Assembly: GCA_945870575.1 (NCBI GenBank)
Contig: CAMBSK010000001.1
Span: 62,001-126,000 of the forward strand
Length of the DNA: 64,000 nucleotides
Reading direction: 5' to 3'
Source of the DNA: Bordetella parapertussis
Lineage (GTDB): Bacteria; Pseudomonadota; Gammaproteobacteria; Burkholderiales; Burkholderiaceae_C
The first letter of the stretch is position 1; every line of letters begins with the position of its first letter. The notes under the pieces are model-generated. The model made no database searches and had not been told where the DNA came from. It was given only the letters and a program-made list of their open reading frames with translations. Shown here in pieces: positions 40,844 through 50,574 of the stretch. Position numbers and translations under genes: made by a program.

Positions 40844-41644
40844 GTGTTGAGATTTTTTTCATTATCGTTCTTGTTCGCGGGTCTGTTGCTTGCCGGTTGC
40901 GCTACCGAAGAAAAAGACCCCACCGCCAAAATGACACCTGAGGAGATTTATACCGAGGCCAAGGACAATATGCGAGGCAACTTGTACGATAAGTCCATCA
41001 ACTTGTTTGACAAGCTCGAAGGTCGCGCGGCAGGCACCGTACTGGCGCAACAGGCGCAACTCGACAAGGCTTATGCGCAATTGAAAAACGGAGACCGCAT
41101 CGGTGCGCTGATGACGCTGGACCGGTTTATGAAGCTCAATCCTGCCAACCCTGCGGTTGACTACGCGCTTTACCTCAAGGGCACCATCAATTTCAACGAC
41201 GACATGGGACTGATGTCCAAGTGGTTCAAACAAGATCTGGCCGAGCGCGACCAAATGGCTGCGCGCGACTCCTTTGAGGCCTACAGGGAACTGGTCACAC
41301 GCTTTCCCCAGTCCAAATATGCAGAAGACGCTTCTTTGCGCATGCGCCACATCATCAACCTGCTGGCCAAATCCGAGTTGAAAGTTGCCCGCTTTTACTA
41401 CAAAAAAGGTGCGTATGTTGCAGCGGTCAACCGTGCTCAGGCCACCTTGAACGATTATCCCAACAGCGAGGCTGCGGAAACCGCGCTCATTATTCTTATT
41501 GAGTCCTACCAGGCACTGGGCCTCACCCAGTTGCGTGACGACACACAAAGGGTGTTGCAAGCCTCTTTCCCCGAGAGCAAATTCTTTCCCAAACCGGCAC
41601 CTGTGGCGCCAGTTGAAAAGAAAAGCTGGTTCAAGTTCTGGTGA
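40844..41644 (+). CDS. bamD: outer-membrane assembly lipoprotein BamD
   Basis: 266 residues. A short signal peptide ends in the lipobox LLAGC (about 15-19), followed by five TPR-like repeats, including TPEEIYTEAKDN, VDYALYLKGTINF and RFPQSKYAEDASLRM. BamD is the essential lipoprotein of the BAM complex. The start is GTG (40844) or the adjacent TTG. Its 3' end overlaps the convergent helicase gene by 14 bases. Confidence 0.95.
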   Translation: MLRFFSLSFLFAGLLLAGCATEEKDPTAKMTPEEIYTEAKDNMRGNLYDKSINLFDKLEGRAAGTVLAQQAQLDKAYAQLKNGDRIGALMTLDRFMKLNPANPAVDYALYLKGTINFNDDMGLMSKWFKQDLAERDQMAARDSFEAYRELVTRFPQSKYAEDASLRMRHIINLLAKSELKVARFYYKKGAYVAAVNRAQATLNDYPNSEAAETALIILIESYQALGLTQLRDDTQRVLQASFPESKFFPKPAPVAPVEKKSWFKFW

Positions 41645-43652
41645 TACTCTCTAGCGCCTGTATCAATTGCGGTAACTGATCCAGGCGTTTCATCGGCGAC
41701 AAACCGGCAAGCAGTCTGCGTCCATAAGGCGTGCTGACCAGCCGGTTGTCGCACACCACCAAAGCGCCACGGTCCGATTCACGGCGTATCAAACGCCCTG
41801 CCCCTTGTTTCAAAGACACTGCCGCTTCCGGCAAAAAATAATCATTGAAAGAACTGCGCCCTTGTGACTCCAGGCGCTGGCTGCGCGCCTCGACCAAGGG
41901 GTCATTCGGCGGAGGAAACGGCAGCTTATCGATGACCACGGCCTGCAAGGCGTCGCCGGGCACATCAAAACCTTCCCAAAAACTGGCTGTCGCCACCAAT
42001 ACCGCGCCGGTGCTGCCCGGTTCTATGGCCTGGCGGAAACGTTGCATCAGTTCGCGCTTTGGGTGCTGCCCCTGCACCAGAATATCCAACTCACCGCTGT
42101 CGCCGATGGCGGCCTGCAATTGCTCACCTATAGCCCGCAAAGCACGGGTGGTGGTGGTCAGCACCAGCGTGCGACCGCCAAGCGCCCGCGCCACCAACAG
42201 CGACAAATCGCCGACTTCGGCGCTGTGGCCCGGATCCTTGGGCGAGACCATGAGGCGAGGCACGTACATCCAAGCCTGGTTTTCATAATCAAACGGGCTT
42301 TGCACCCTCAATACCTGTGCGTTTTGCAAACCGCAGGGTTCGGTGAACCAGCTCAAAGTGTCATCCGTACCCAAGGTGGCCGAGGTGAAAATCCAGCTGC
42401 GCGGCAAGGCGACGGGCTCGCGGTCTGCGTTGGGCACGGTCAGCACTTGCGAATCGAGTAATTTGCTTTGCACCACATCTGCAATGTCCAGCGGCGCTTC
42501 CATGCAACGCAGTTGTGCCCCGACATCCAGCCAGCGCACAGAACCGCTAGCGCAGGCTTGGGAGAAATGGTCTATTAGTCCGGTGACCTCTTCCAGGCGC
42601 TCGTGGAGCCGTTGAAAATCCGGTGCAGCATCTATCACCGTTTCCAAGGCTGATTGCAAATTGATGGCGGCATTTTTGACGTCCTGCAAGGCCTGTTGCC
42701 AGTCTTGCTCATCCAGGCCCTGGGGCTGCGGCTGGTTCCAGCGCAGTTTTGCATTGGCAGGCTGTTTACCGACCACCAAGCGCCAGTCGCGTATGGTTTT
42801 TTCAAACGCACCAGTGACCGATTGCCAATCCACCAGACCGCGCGCGAGTTGCAGTCCGGCGGTCAGCACATCCCGTGTCAAATCCAGCAGTTGCCCGCTG
42901 CCAAGTTGCTTACCCAGAAACTGTATGCCGGTTTCATTCAACTGATGGGCTTCATCAAAAATCACCACGCGCACCGATGGCAACAGTTCGGCCATGCCGG
43001 ATTCACGCACCGCCATGTCGGCAAAAAACAAATGGTGATTGATGACCACCACATCGGCGGCCATGGCTTCGCGACGTGCTTGATTGACATGGCAATCCCG
43101 CCAGTGGGGACACGGCGAGCCGAGGCAATTATCTCGGCTGGAGGTGATCAAGGGAATCAGAGCCGAACGCTCATCCAGCGTCGGCACCTCGGCCAGGTCG
43201 CCGTTCATGGTGGTGCGCGACCATTTTTGCACAACAGCCAGGGTTTTGACCGACGGGCGATCTGGCAAAGTGGCTGATTGCAACGCCAGTTCAAGCCGTT
43301 GCTGACACAGGTAACTGCCGCGACCTTTGAGCATGGCCAGTTTCAAGGGCAGACCCAGCGCCTTCAAAACATCAGGAATATCGCGGGCAAACAATTGGTC
43401 TTGCAAGGTTTTAGTGGCGGTTGACAGCAAGACCCGTTCGCCGCTGAGCAAAGCGGGTACAAGATAGGCGAATGTCTTGCCAACACCGGTGCCGGCTTCG
43501 ACCACCAGAGATCCGCCGTTCTCCAGCGTGTGGGCCACGGCCAAGGCCATGTCAGTTTGTCCTTGTCTCGGTTGAAAAAAAGCGGTGGCTCGCGCCAACG
43601 GCCCCTGCGGGGTGAACATTTCCCGCACCACATCGCTCAGACTATCAGACAA
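41631..43652 (-). CDS. DinG/YoaA-type ATP-dependent DNA helicase
   Basis: 673 residues of an XPD-like superfamily 2 helicase. Walker A GTGVGKTFAYLVP and the DEAH box FDEAHQL are clear. The Fe-S cluster Cys are in KGRGSYLCQQ and NCLGSPCPHWRDCH, followed by VVINHHLFF. The C-terminal motifs LVATASFWEGFDVPG and QGAGRLIRR are intact. It unwinds 5' to 3' and is linked with replication fork and R-loop repair. The length is closer to YoaA. It lies 12 bases from the following exported protein gene. Confidence 0.92.
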   Translation of the reverse strand: MSDSLSDVVREMFTPQGPLARATAFFQPRQGQTDMALAVAHTLENGGSLVVEAGTGVGKTFAYLVPALLSGERVLLSTATKTLQDQLFARDIPDVLKALGLPLKLAMLKGRGSYLCQQRLELALQSATLPDRPSVKTLAVVQKWSRTTMNGDLAEVPTLDERSALIPLITSSRDNCLGSPCPHWRDCHVNQARREAMAADVVVINHHLFFADMAVRESGMAELLPSVRVVIFDEAHQLNETGIQFLGKQLGSGQLLDLTRDVLTAGLQLARGLVDWQSVTGAFEKTIRDWRLVVGKQPANAKLRWNQPQPQGLDEQDWQQALQDVKNAAINLQSALETVIDAAPDFQRLHERLEEVTGLIDHFSQACASGSVRWLDVGAQLRCMEAPLDIADVVQSKLLDSQVLTVPNADREPVALPRSWIFTSATLGTDDTLSWFTEPCGLQNAQVLRVQSPFDYENQAWMYVPRLMVSPKDPGHSAEVGDLSLLVARALGGRTLVLTTTTRALRAIGEQLQAAIGDSGELDILVQGQHPKRELMQRFRQAIEPGSTGAVLVATASFWEGFDVPGDALQAVVIDKLPFPPPNDPLVEARSQRLESQGRSSFNDYFLPEAAVSLKQGAGRLIRRESDRGALVVCDNRLVSTPYGRRLLAGLSPMKRLDQLPQLIQALESITRT

Positions 43653-43664
43653 GGCATTCCCCCG

Positions 43665-44360
43665 TCATTTGGGCATGTCTTCGGGGCGGGGTTTAGGCAT
43701 GGGCGGCTCGGGCGGTTGCGTGCGTTTTGCACTGTCACCTTCAACTTGTTGGCGGTGTTTTTCAGCTTCATCTAATTTGCGTTGGTAATCAGCGCGTTTT
43801 TTGGCTACCTCGGCTGCTTTTTCCTGCTGCCTGCGCTGGCGTTCTTTGATCTCTTGCATGCGTTTTTCAAACTTTTCGCGGTTGGCTTCAATCTCTTCCT
43901 GTTGCTGCAGGTGTTTTTCATTTTTATCTAGGTTTTCTTGTAATTTGTCCAGGTAGATGTTGTGAAATTCGATACGTTTTTCTTCGTTATCGATTTGCTT
44001 GTCGACGCTTTGTTTTTCTTCTATTCGCTGCAAGGCTTTGTCAGTAGTCTGTTGGCGCTGGTAGGCATTGAGCAAAATCTCTTTGCGACGCAAATCGTTG
44101 TCTATTTCAATTTTTTTCTGTTGAGCGTCCATCTTGCAATTGCTCACCACGATTTGCTGATAACACGCTTTGACCGTATCTTTGTATTCTTTTAAAGCTG
44201 CATCGCGGGCGGTTTTGATACGCGCACGCTCTTCCTCGACGTTAACGCCTTGCAGGCTTTGTTCAGAGGGAAGTACGACCGGGGTATTGACGGCCTGCCA
44301 GGCTTGCAATGGAAAGGCAATGCCCAGGCAAAAGCCGGAAAGAATCAGCGTTTTATTCAT
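43665..44360 (-). CDS. exported coiled-coil protein of unknown function
   Basis: 231 residues from the ATG at 44360. An N-terminal signal peptide (MNKTLILSGFCLGIAFPLQAW) is followed by a nearly continuous, highly charged helix (residues 45-210, rich in E, K, R and Q), a predicted long coiled coil. Two Cys (CYQQIVVSNC) could form a disulfide. The tail is Pro-rich (PPEPPMPKPRPEDMPK). I recognise no family. It lies between the helicase gene and zapE with short gaps on both sides. A periplasmic structural role is conceivable but not supported further. Confidence 0.75.
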   Translation of the reverse strand: MNKTLILSGFCLGIAFPLQAWQAVNTPVVLPSEQSLQGVNVEEERARIKTARDAALKEYKDTVKACYQQIVVSNCKMDAQQKKIEIDNDLRRKEILLNAYQRQQTTDKALQRIEEKQSVDKQIDNEEKRIEFHNIYLDKLQENLDKNEKHLQQQEEIEANREKFEKRMQEIKERQRRQQEKAAEVAKKRADYQRKLDEAEKHRQQVEGDSAKRTQPPEPPMPKPRPEDMPK

Positions 44361-44374
44361 ATTCAAGTCCATGC

Positions 44375-45472
44375 TTATGTCAATGAAGTATCCACCATAC
44401 GGCGTCCCAGCGCCAAAAAACTGGCCGACTGCATTTCACGCAAACGTGAAGCCGTTCGGGGAAATTCGTGAGACATGGGGCCTTCGGTGTACAAGGCCTC
44501 GGGTTCAACCTCAGCCTGAATCACCAGTTTGACACGTCTGTCATACAAAACGTCGATCAACCAGGTAAAGCGCCGCGCCTCGGAGGACATACGAACTTCC
44601 ATTCTGGGCACGCCGCTCAGAAACACCGTGTGAAACTGGCTGGCAATCTCCAGAAAATCGTTTTGCGAGCGCGGACCGCCGCACAACACCTTGAAATCAA
44701 ACCAGACCATGCCACCTGCCCGCCGCTTGGCCCACAATTTCCGTTCTTCAATGGTCAACAGCCCGTCCTGATCCGGCGATTCTGCCAACCGGTTGAAGGT
44801 GTCCTGCATGAGCGCTTCGGTGGTTTCGTTGCAAGGCGTTAAGTACAACTGCGCCTGCTCAAGCATTCTTCCCCGGTAGTCGACCCCGTGGTCTACATTG
44901 ACAACATCCATGCTGGCGTTGAGCAAATCAATGGCCGGTAAAAGCCGGTCGCGGTGCAAGCCGTCAGGGTACAGCTCATCCGGGCGGAAATTCGATGTGG
45001 TGACAAAACCAATGTCGTTGCGCTGCATGGCCATCAACAGCCGGTGCAGAATCATCGCATCTGTTATGTCGGCGATATGAAATTCATCAAAGCAAATCAG
45101 CTTAAAGCGTTTTGCCATGCGCACGCCGAGTTCATCTAAGGGGTTAACAGTGCCCTGTAATTCTCGCAATTCGCGGTGGACTTCGCGCATGAATTCGTGG
45201 AAATGCAAACGGGTTTTGCGCTCTATCGGCACCGACTGGTAAAAGCAATCCATCAAAAAGCTTTTGCCGCGGCCAACACCCCCGTACAAATACACACCTT
45301 TAGGTATGTCCGGGTGATTGATCAGCTTTTTGAGTTTGTTGCCCCGTTTGTGTTTGTATTGATCCCACTCAGAGGCGCAGCGATCAAGTACTGTCACCGC
45401 ACCCATTTGGGCCGGATCGGCAATAAATCCCCGGTTTCTCAGTTCCTGCTGGTAAGTTTCAAGTACGGACAT
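44375..45472 (-). CDS. zapE: cell division protein ZapE (AFG1-like ATPase)
   Basis: 365 residues from the ATG at 45472 (MSVLETYQQELRNRGF). Walker A is GGVGRGKSFLMDCFY, Walker B is LICFDEFHIADI. These features match the YhcM/ZapE family, an ATPase that affects Z-ring stability in late division. A GTG six codons upstream is an alternative start but has a weaker context. Confidence 0.93.
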   Translation of the reverse strand: MSVLETYQQELRNRGFIADPAQMGAVTVLDRCASEWDQYKHKRGNKLKKLINHPDIPKGVYLYGGVGRGKSFLMDCFYQSVPIERKTRLHFHEFMREVHRELRELQGTVNPLDELGVRMAKRFKLICFDEFHIADITDAMILHRLLMAMQRNDIGFVTTSNFRPDELYPDGLHRDRLLPAIDLLNASMDVVNVDHGVDYRGRMLEQAQLYLTPCNETTEALMQDTFNRLAESPDQDGLLTIEERKLWAKRRAGGMVWFDFKVLCGGPRSQNDFLEIASQFHTVFLSGVPRMEVRMSSEARRFTWLIDVLYDRRVKLVIQAEVEPEALYTEGPMSHEFPRTASRLREMQSASFLALGRRMVDTSLT

Positions 45473-45631
45473 GGCCTGCGTATTGTGCACTTTAATGGAT
45501 TTTGACTAAATATGAGGCACTTTCAAACTTTACCAGTTGTTGATTTAAGGTGTTGTTTATCTCAGTCAATGTAAATAATAATAATTCGTAATTAGAATCA
45601 ATAAATCACACACATCAACAAAGCAAACAGC

Positions 45632-45806
45632 ATGTTCTTATTCATGTTTCGCCGACTTGTTTTGATGACCGCATTCGGGCTGGCGCTTTCAGTCACAGGA
45701 TTGAGCAGTGTGAGTGCCCAAGAGATTGAAAAAAAACCTGGTCATCAAAAACCACGTGTTTGAACCAGCGGAATTGAAAGTGTCAGCCACAACGTCTCTC
45801 AATTGA
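45632..45806 (+). pseudogene. frameshifted and truncated cupredoxin-domain protein remnant
   Basis: An ATG at 45632 opens a signal peptide (RRLVLMTAFGLALSVTG, ending SVSAQ) that goes out of frame after EIEK, at a run of eight A (45729-45736). Removing one A restores LVIKNHVFEPAELKVSATT, the start of a cupredoxin_1 domain found in small periplasmic metal-binding proteins. The rest of the domain, including the copper ligands, is missing; the shifted frame stops at 45804, overlapping the end of the CoA-transferase gene. This is a deletion remnant. Confidence 0.75.
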
Positions 45807-47139
45807 AGCTAAAGCCTCTTGGAATCAGCCTGTGTTCATAGGCCTGGCGTGTGAGTTCTTCGCGGTAATCGGGGTGAGCGATAGATATCAGCGCCAAAGC
45901 CCGTTCCGGCACAGATTTACCCTTGAGATTGACAATGCCAAATTCGGTGACTACATACATCATGTCGGTGCGCGGTGTGGTCACCATGTTGCCAGGAGTC
46001 AAGGACAAAGCGATGCGGCTTTTACGCTCGCCACGTTTTTCAAACGTAGACGATAAGCACATGAAGGACTTGCCACCCTCGGATGCATAAGCACCACGCA
46101 CAAACTGCAATTGGCCACCGGTGCCGCTGATGTGACGCAAACCGTCAGACTCAGAAGCCGCTTGCCCTTGCAAGTCCATTTGCGTGGTGTTGTTGATAGC
46201 GACCACGCGGTGGTTGCGCATGATTTCATGCGGCAAATTGGTGTCTGCCACCGGCAGGCAAGCCATATCCGGGTTGCGGTGCAAACTGTCGTAATACGCC
46301 TGCGAGCCCAAGCCGAATGAAAACGCCATTTTCCCGGTGTGAAGTTGCTTGCGTGCGTTGGTGATCTTTCCGGCTCGGTAAAGAGCCATCATGCCTTCGG
46401 TCAGCATCTCTGAATGCACACCCAAGTCGCGTGCGTTGCTGTGCAGCAATTGTTCGCAAACCGCATTCGGCATGCCTCCAATACCGATTTGCAAACAAGA
46501 ACCGTCTTCAATTTCTGCGGCTATCAATTTACCGACTGCAATGTCCACCTCAGAGGCCGGTGGATTTGGCAGCACAGGCGCGGGCTGGTTGTCGCCTTCA
46601 ATGATGAAGTCCACTTCGCTGATGTGTACGCCGTTGTTAACGCCAAAGACATACGGCAGGCCATCGGTGATTTCAACCATGACGATAAGCGCCCGCTCAA
46701 TGATGTCGCGGTGCCACAAATTGGCGGCGCTGAAATTGAAATAACCGTTCTCGTCCATCCGACAAGTCTTCAGGACAACAATGTCTACCGGCGCGATGAA
46801 ACGCTTGTAATAGTCTGGTATTTCGCCAAGATTGACAGGCAGGTAGTGCACGCGCCCAGCGTCGTGCATTTTGCGGTCGTAGCCGGAGAAATGCATGCTG
46901 AACAAATGAAAGTGTTTGCCCTCGGGATCCTGATCCAGCACTGCGCGCGGACGCATGGTGATGCAGGAGCGGAACTTCACGTCATGCAATTCTTCTTTGC
47001 GCAATGCCAATGCATGATCGAACACATCGGGTTGACACAAGGTGGCACCGTAGTCGATCCACATGCCGGACTTGACCATGGCGGCGGCCTTGGTGGCAGA
47101 AATGGTTTGAGCCGAGTTGTGTGACTGACGCAGTTGCAT
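45799..47139 (-). CDS. acetyl-CoA hydrolase/CoA-transferase family protein
   Basis: 446 residues from the ATG at 47139. It is a two-domain enzyme of the 4-hydroxybutyrate/butyryl-CoA:acetate CoA-transferase family. The catalytic Glu lies in DLGVHSEMLTEG, and GIGGMPNAV is the oxyanion glycine loop; VVTEFGIVNLKGKS is the C-terminal signature. It may move CoA between acetate and another short acid or act as a thioesterase. It follows lpd by 32 bases and may be co-transcribed with the 2-oxoglutarate dehydrogenase genes, linking it with succinyl-CoA or acyl-CoA balance. The acyl substrate is unknown. Confidence 0.87.
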   Translation of the reverse strand: MQLRQSHNSAQTISATKAAAMVKSGMWIDYGATLCQPDVFDHALALRKEELHDVKFRSCITMRPRAVLDQDPEGKHFHLFSMHFSGYDRKMHDAGRVHYLPVNLGEIPDYYKRFIAPVDIVVLKTCRMDENGYFNFSAANLWHRDIIERALIVMVEITDGLPYVFGVNNGVHISEVDFIIEGDNQPAPVLPNPPASEVDIAVGKLIAAEIEDGSCLQIGIGGMPNAVCEQLLHSNARDLGVHSEMLTEGMMALYRAGKITNARKQLHTGKMAFSFGLGSQAYYDSLHRNPDMACLPVADTNLPHEIMRNHRVVAINNTTQMDLQGQAASESDGLRHISGTGGQLQFVRGAYASEGGKSFMCLSSTFEKRGERKSRIALSLTPGNMVTTPRTDMMYVVTEFGIVNLKGKSVPERALALISIAHPDYREELTRQAYEHRLIPRGFSFN

Positions 47140-47171
47140 GGAAGTCAAGGCATGTCGAGGTAATTGAAAGC

Positions 47172-48599
47172 TTAGAAATTCAAGGTGCGCTTGTCTACAG
47201 CCAATGCTGCTTCTTTGGTGGACTCACTCAAAGACGGATGCGCATGGCAAATACGTGCGATGTCCTCTGCGCTGGCTTTGAACGCCATCGCCACTGTTGC
47301 TTCAGAGATCAACTCGCTGGCTTGCGGCCCGATGATGTGAACGCCCAAAATTTCATCTGTTTTCGCGTCCGCCAGCATCTTGACCATGCCGGTGGTGTCG
47401 CCCAAAGCGCGTGCGCGCCCGTTAGCTAAAAACGGGAATGTGCCTGCTTTGTAGGCCACGCCGTCGGCTTTGAGTTGTTGCTCGGTGCGTCCGACCCAGG
47501 CGATTTCGGGGCTGGTGTAAATGACCCAAGGCACGAGGTTGAAGTCGACATGGCCGTATTGACCGGCAATGCGCTCAGCCACAGCCACGCCCTCTTCTTC
47601 CGCCTTGTGCGCCAGCATGGGGCCGCGCACCACGTCACCCACTGCCCACACACCCGGCAAAGCGGTTTTGCAATCGACGTCCACCACAATCGCGCCGCGC
47701 TCGTCCAGTTTCAAACCCACCGCTTCGACATTCAAGCCGGTGGTGTTCGGCACCCTGCCGATGCTGATGATCAACTTATCCACATCGAGTTTTTGCGCTT
47801 CGCCTTTGGCGTTGGTGTAGTTGACACTGACGCCTTTTTTGCTGCTCTTGATATCACCGACTTTGACACCGAGTTGGATATTCAAACCTTGCTTGTCGAA
47901 AATCTTTTTGGCTTCTTTGGCAATTTGTTCATCCACTGCGCCTAGGAAAGTGGGCAGGCCTTCCAAAATGGTGACTTCCGAGCCCAGTCGCCGCCAGACT
48001 GACCCCATCTCTAAGCCAATGACACCTGAACCAATCAAGGCCAGTTTTTTCGGCACTGAACCCACGCGTAACGCACCGTCATTGGAGAGGATGTTTTCTT
48101 CATCAAAAGGCACACCGGGCAATGCACGCGCGCTGGAACCAGTAGCCACAATGATCTGCTTGGCGGTCAATGATTCTTCCGCTTTGCCGGACACTTTGAT
48201 TTCATAACCAGCTTCAGACTTGCTGGCGAAACTGCCGCGACCGTGGAAAAACGTGACCTTGTTTTTCTTGAACAAATACAAAATGCCATCGTTGTTTTGT
48301 TTGACCACCGTGTCTTTGCGCGAGAGCATTTTGGCCACGTCCATTGTGACGCCGGTGGCGGAGATGCCGTGATCGGCGAAATGGTGATTCGCCTGCTCGA
48401 AATGCTCGGACGATTGCAACAAGGCTTTGGACGGAATGCAACCTACGTTGGTGCAAGTGCCGCCGGGGGCCGGGCCGCCTGACGCGTTTTTCCATTCGTC
48501 GATACAGGCGACGTTCATGCCAAGTTGGGCTGCGCGAATCGCAGCGATGTAGCCACCAGGGCCGGCGCCGATGACGATGACATCAAATGGTTTGTTCAT
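47172..48599 (-). CDS. lpdA: dihydrolipoyl dehydrogenase (E3)
   Basis: 475 residues. FAD-binding GAGPGGYIAAIRAAQ, the redox disulfide in GGTCTNVGCIPSKALL and the C-terminal HAHPSLSE with the catalytic His are all present. It reoxidises the lipoyl arm of 2-oxoglutarate dehydrogenase with NAD. Downstream of sucA-sucB, it is the dedicated E3; two small DUF genes separate it from sucB. Confidence 0.96.
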   Translation of the reverse strand: MNKPFDVIVIGAGPGGYIAAIRAAQLGMNVACIDEWKNASGGPAPGGTCTNVGCIPSKALLQSSEHFEQANHHFADHGISATGVTMDVAKMLSRKDTVVKQNNDGILYLFKKNKVTFFHGRGSFASKSEAGYEIKVSGKAEESLTAKQIIVATGSSARALPGVPFDEENILSNDGALRVGSVPKKLALIGSGVIGLEMGSVWRRLGSEVTILEGLPTFLGAVDEQIAKEAKKIFDKQGLNIQLGVKVGDIKSSKKGVSVNYTNAKGEAQKLDVDKLIISIGRVPNTTGLNVEAVGLKLDERGAIVVDVDCKTALPGVWAVGDVVRGPMLAHKAEEEGVAVAERIAGQYGHVDFNLVPWVIYTSPEIAWVGRTEQQLKADGVAYKAGTFPFLANGRARALGDTTGMVKMLADAKTDEILGVHIIGPQASELISEATVAMAFKASAEDIARICHAHPSLSESTKEAALAVDKRTLNF

Positions 48600-48717
48600 G
48601 ATTTATTTCCAAACATCAGTTACACGGAATATCAAAAAAAATTCAAATAAAGAACCAAAAGAATCAGCACTGAGGTGGGGGTGACCGAGTTTTCGCATAT
48701 TGGTCGAAAAAGATCCG

Positions 48718-49002
48718 TCATGCATCCCGCTTAAGGCTAGCTAATTCAGTAGTGTCAACACCCTTGAGATACAAAGTCTCCGGTGCCAAATCAAGTCGGT
48801 CATCCCAAACCACCGTGCCATTGGCAACATGCGCTTTGGTAAACAAGTCGCCCTGCTTCAAACGCTCAAACGCAGGGAAATGCAGATAGGGTTTGACATC
48901 AAAGTGTTTGACCGATCCATCGGTGAATTCCAGGCGCAACTCAAAATCATCTAAGGCTTGGACCTTGGAGACTTTTGGCAGCAAAGGTTTAATGGTGTTC
49001 AT
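48718..49002 (-). CDS. DUF2442 small protein
   Basis: 94 residues. LRLEFTDGSVKHFDVKPYL followed by FERLKQGDLF and VVWDDRLDLAPETLYLKG is the DUF2442 pattern. Its ATG overlaps the DUF4160 stop (ATGA), so the two are coupled. DUF4160-DUF2442 pairs recur in many genomes as mobile two-gene modules and have been discussed as possible toxin-antitoxin-like units; the function is not established. Confidence 0.85.
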   Translation of the reverse strand: MNTIKPLLPKVSKVQALDDFELRLEFTDGSVKHFDVKPYLHFPAFERLKQGDLFTKAHVANGTVVWDDRLDLAPETLYLKGVDTTELASLKRDA

Positions 49003-49268
49003 TTGAGTGGATCAATCCTGAATAACTCACGGCCCTCAATGGCCAAGGACCAGTCTGCCATTAACTCCTCGGCGTGGATTTCAATCCACGCTTCTACCAA
49101 ACGACGCTTATTTTTTGGAAATTCACCCGCCAACATGTCGGCAGTGGGAATGGCAAAAACCGCCTCGAAGTCTTGATGAAACACATGAATGTGCGGAGCA
49201 TGGTGCTCGCTGGTGTCCATGAAATACATAGACACCAAAATACCGTAGAACATCGATATGGTTGGCAT
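48999..49268 (-). CDS. DUF4160 small protein
   Basis: 89 residues. The family core is visible as HHAPHIHVFHQDFEAVFAI, with the metal-like HAPHIHV cluster, and a C-terminal helix around LVEAWIEIHAEELMADW. The gene starts three bases after the sucB stop and overlaps the DUF2442 gene, so it rides on the odh transcript. The module is foreign to the usual sucA-sucB-lpd order. Confidence 0.85.
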   Translation of the reverse strand: MPTISMFYGILVSMYFMDTSEHHAPHIHVFHQDFEAVFAIPTADMLAGEFPKNKRRLVEAWIEIHAEELMADWSLAIEGRELFRIDPLK

Positions 49269-49271
49269 CGC

Positions 49272-50519
49272 TTAAATATCAAACAACAAACGGGCAGGAT
49301 CTTCCAATGCCTCTTTCATCGCCACCAAACCCAACACAGCTTCGCGGCCATCAATGATGCGGTGGTCGTAAGACATGGCGAAATAGTTCATCGGGCGTAC
49401 CACGACTTGGCCGTTTTCGACCACGGCGCGGTCTTTGGTGGCATGCACACCCAAAATAGCCGACTGCGGCGGGTTGATGATGGGAGTGGACAACATGGAG
49501 CCGAACACACCGCCGTTGCTGATGGAGAAGGTGCCGCCGGTCATCTCTTCGATGCCGAGTTTGCCGTCGCGAGCTTTCACGCCGTATTCAGCAATCTTTT
49601 TCTCAATCTCTGCAAAGCTCATTTGGTCGGCGTTACGCAGTATGGGCACCACCAAACCGCGCGGTGAACCGACAGCGATGCCGATGTCGAAATAGCCATG
49701 GTAAACAATGTCGTTGCCGTCAACCGAAGCGTTGAGCACCGGGTATTTTTTCAGCGCATGTACCGCGGCTTTGACAAAGAAGCTCATGAAGCCGATCTTC
49801 ACGCCGTGTTCTTTTTCGAATTTTTCCTGAAAGCGCTTGCGCATTTCCATGACTGGGGCCATGTTGATTTCGTTGAACGTGGTCAGAATGGCGTTGGTCG
49901 ATTGGGATTGCAGCAATCGCTCGGCCACGCGGGCACGCAAGCGGCTCATGGGCACGCGTTGCTCTGGGCGTTCGCCGAGGTTCACAGACGGGCCAACAAC
50001 TTGCGGCAACACCTTGGTGGGCGCGCCAGTTGGTATGACCGCAGGCGCCGGTTTGACACCGGCAGCCACTGCACCCAGCACATCGCCTTTGGTGACGCGA
50101 CCGTCCTTGCCGGTGCCAATGACTGAACCGGCAGCCATTTGCTTATCCGCCATCAATTTGGCGGCGGCAGGCATGAGCACATCCGACTTGGATGAAGAGG
50201 ATAGGGCAGCAGCAGGTGCAGCGACAGAAGCTGCAACAGTAGCAGTTGCCGCAGGCGCCGCGCCAGCAGTTGCAGTGGCAGCGGTGTCAATGCGCGCTAT
50301 CAATTGATCTGCCATGACCATGCTGCCATCCGCGCAAAGAATTTCAACCAACACACCGGCAGACGGCGCGGGCACTTCGAGCACGACTTTGTCGGTTTCG
50401 ACGTCAATGAGGATTTCGTCGGCGCTGACTGATTCACCGACTTTCTTTTTCCATTGCAACAAAGTGGCTTCTGCCACCGATTCTGATAACTGGGGGACTT
50501 TGACTTCTACGATAGACAT
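49272..50519 (-). CDS. sucB: 2-oxoglutarate dehydrogenase E2, dihydrolipoyl succinyltransferase
   Basis: 415 residues. One lipoyl domain carries the lipoate Lys in [16 protein letters not shown] (about 43). An Ala-rich linker leads to the E3-binding domain ([25 protein letters not shown]), and the catalytic domain ends with [13 protein letters not shown]. It transfers succinyl groups to CoA in the TCA cycle. It follows sucA by 55 bases. Confidence 0.96.
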   Translation of the reverse strand: MSIVEVKVPQLSESVAEATLLQWKKKVGESVSADEILIDVETDKVVLEVPAPSAGVLVEILCADGSMVMADQLIARIDTAATATAGAAPAATATVAASVAAPAAALSSSSKSDVLMPAAAKLMADKQMAAGSVIGTGKDGRVTKGDVLGAVAAGVKPAPAVIPTGAPTKVLPQVVGPSVNLGERPEQRVPMSRLRARVAERLLQSQSTNAILTTFNEINMAPVMEMRKRFQEKFEKEHGVKIGFMSFFVKAAVHALKKYPVLNASVDGNDIVYHGYFDIGIAVGSPRGLVVPILRNADQMSFAEIEKKIAEYGVKARDGKLGIEEMTGGTFSISNGGVFGSMLSTPIINPPQSAILGVHATKDRAVVENGQVVVRPMNYFAMSYDHRIIDGREAVLGLVAMKEALEDPARLLFDI

Positions 50520-50574
50520 GTTGAATTCCTGAATAAATGACAGACACCAAGCAAGCGCTGAAAAGCGCCCCTGC

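Noticed and set aside
40820-40848. Near-direct repeat GTTCAATGT before bamD as an operator
   Set aside because: The two copies are short and lie in a 39-base divergent gap; chance similarity is likely.
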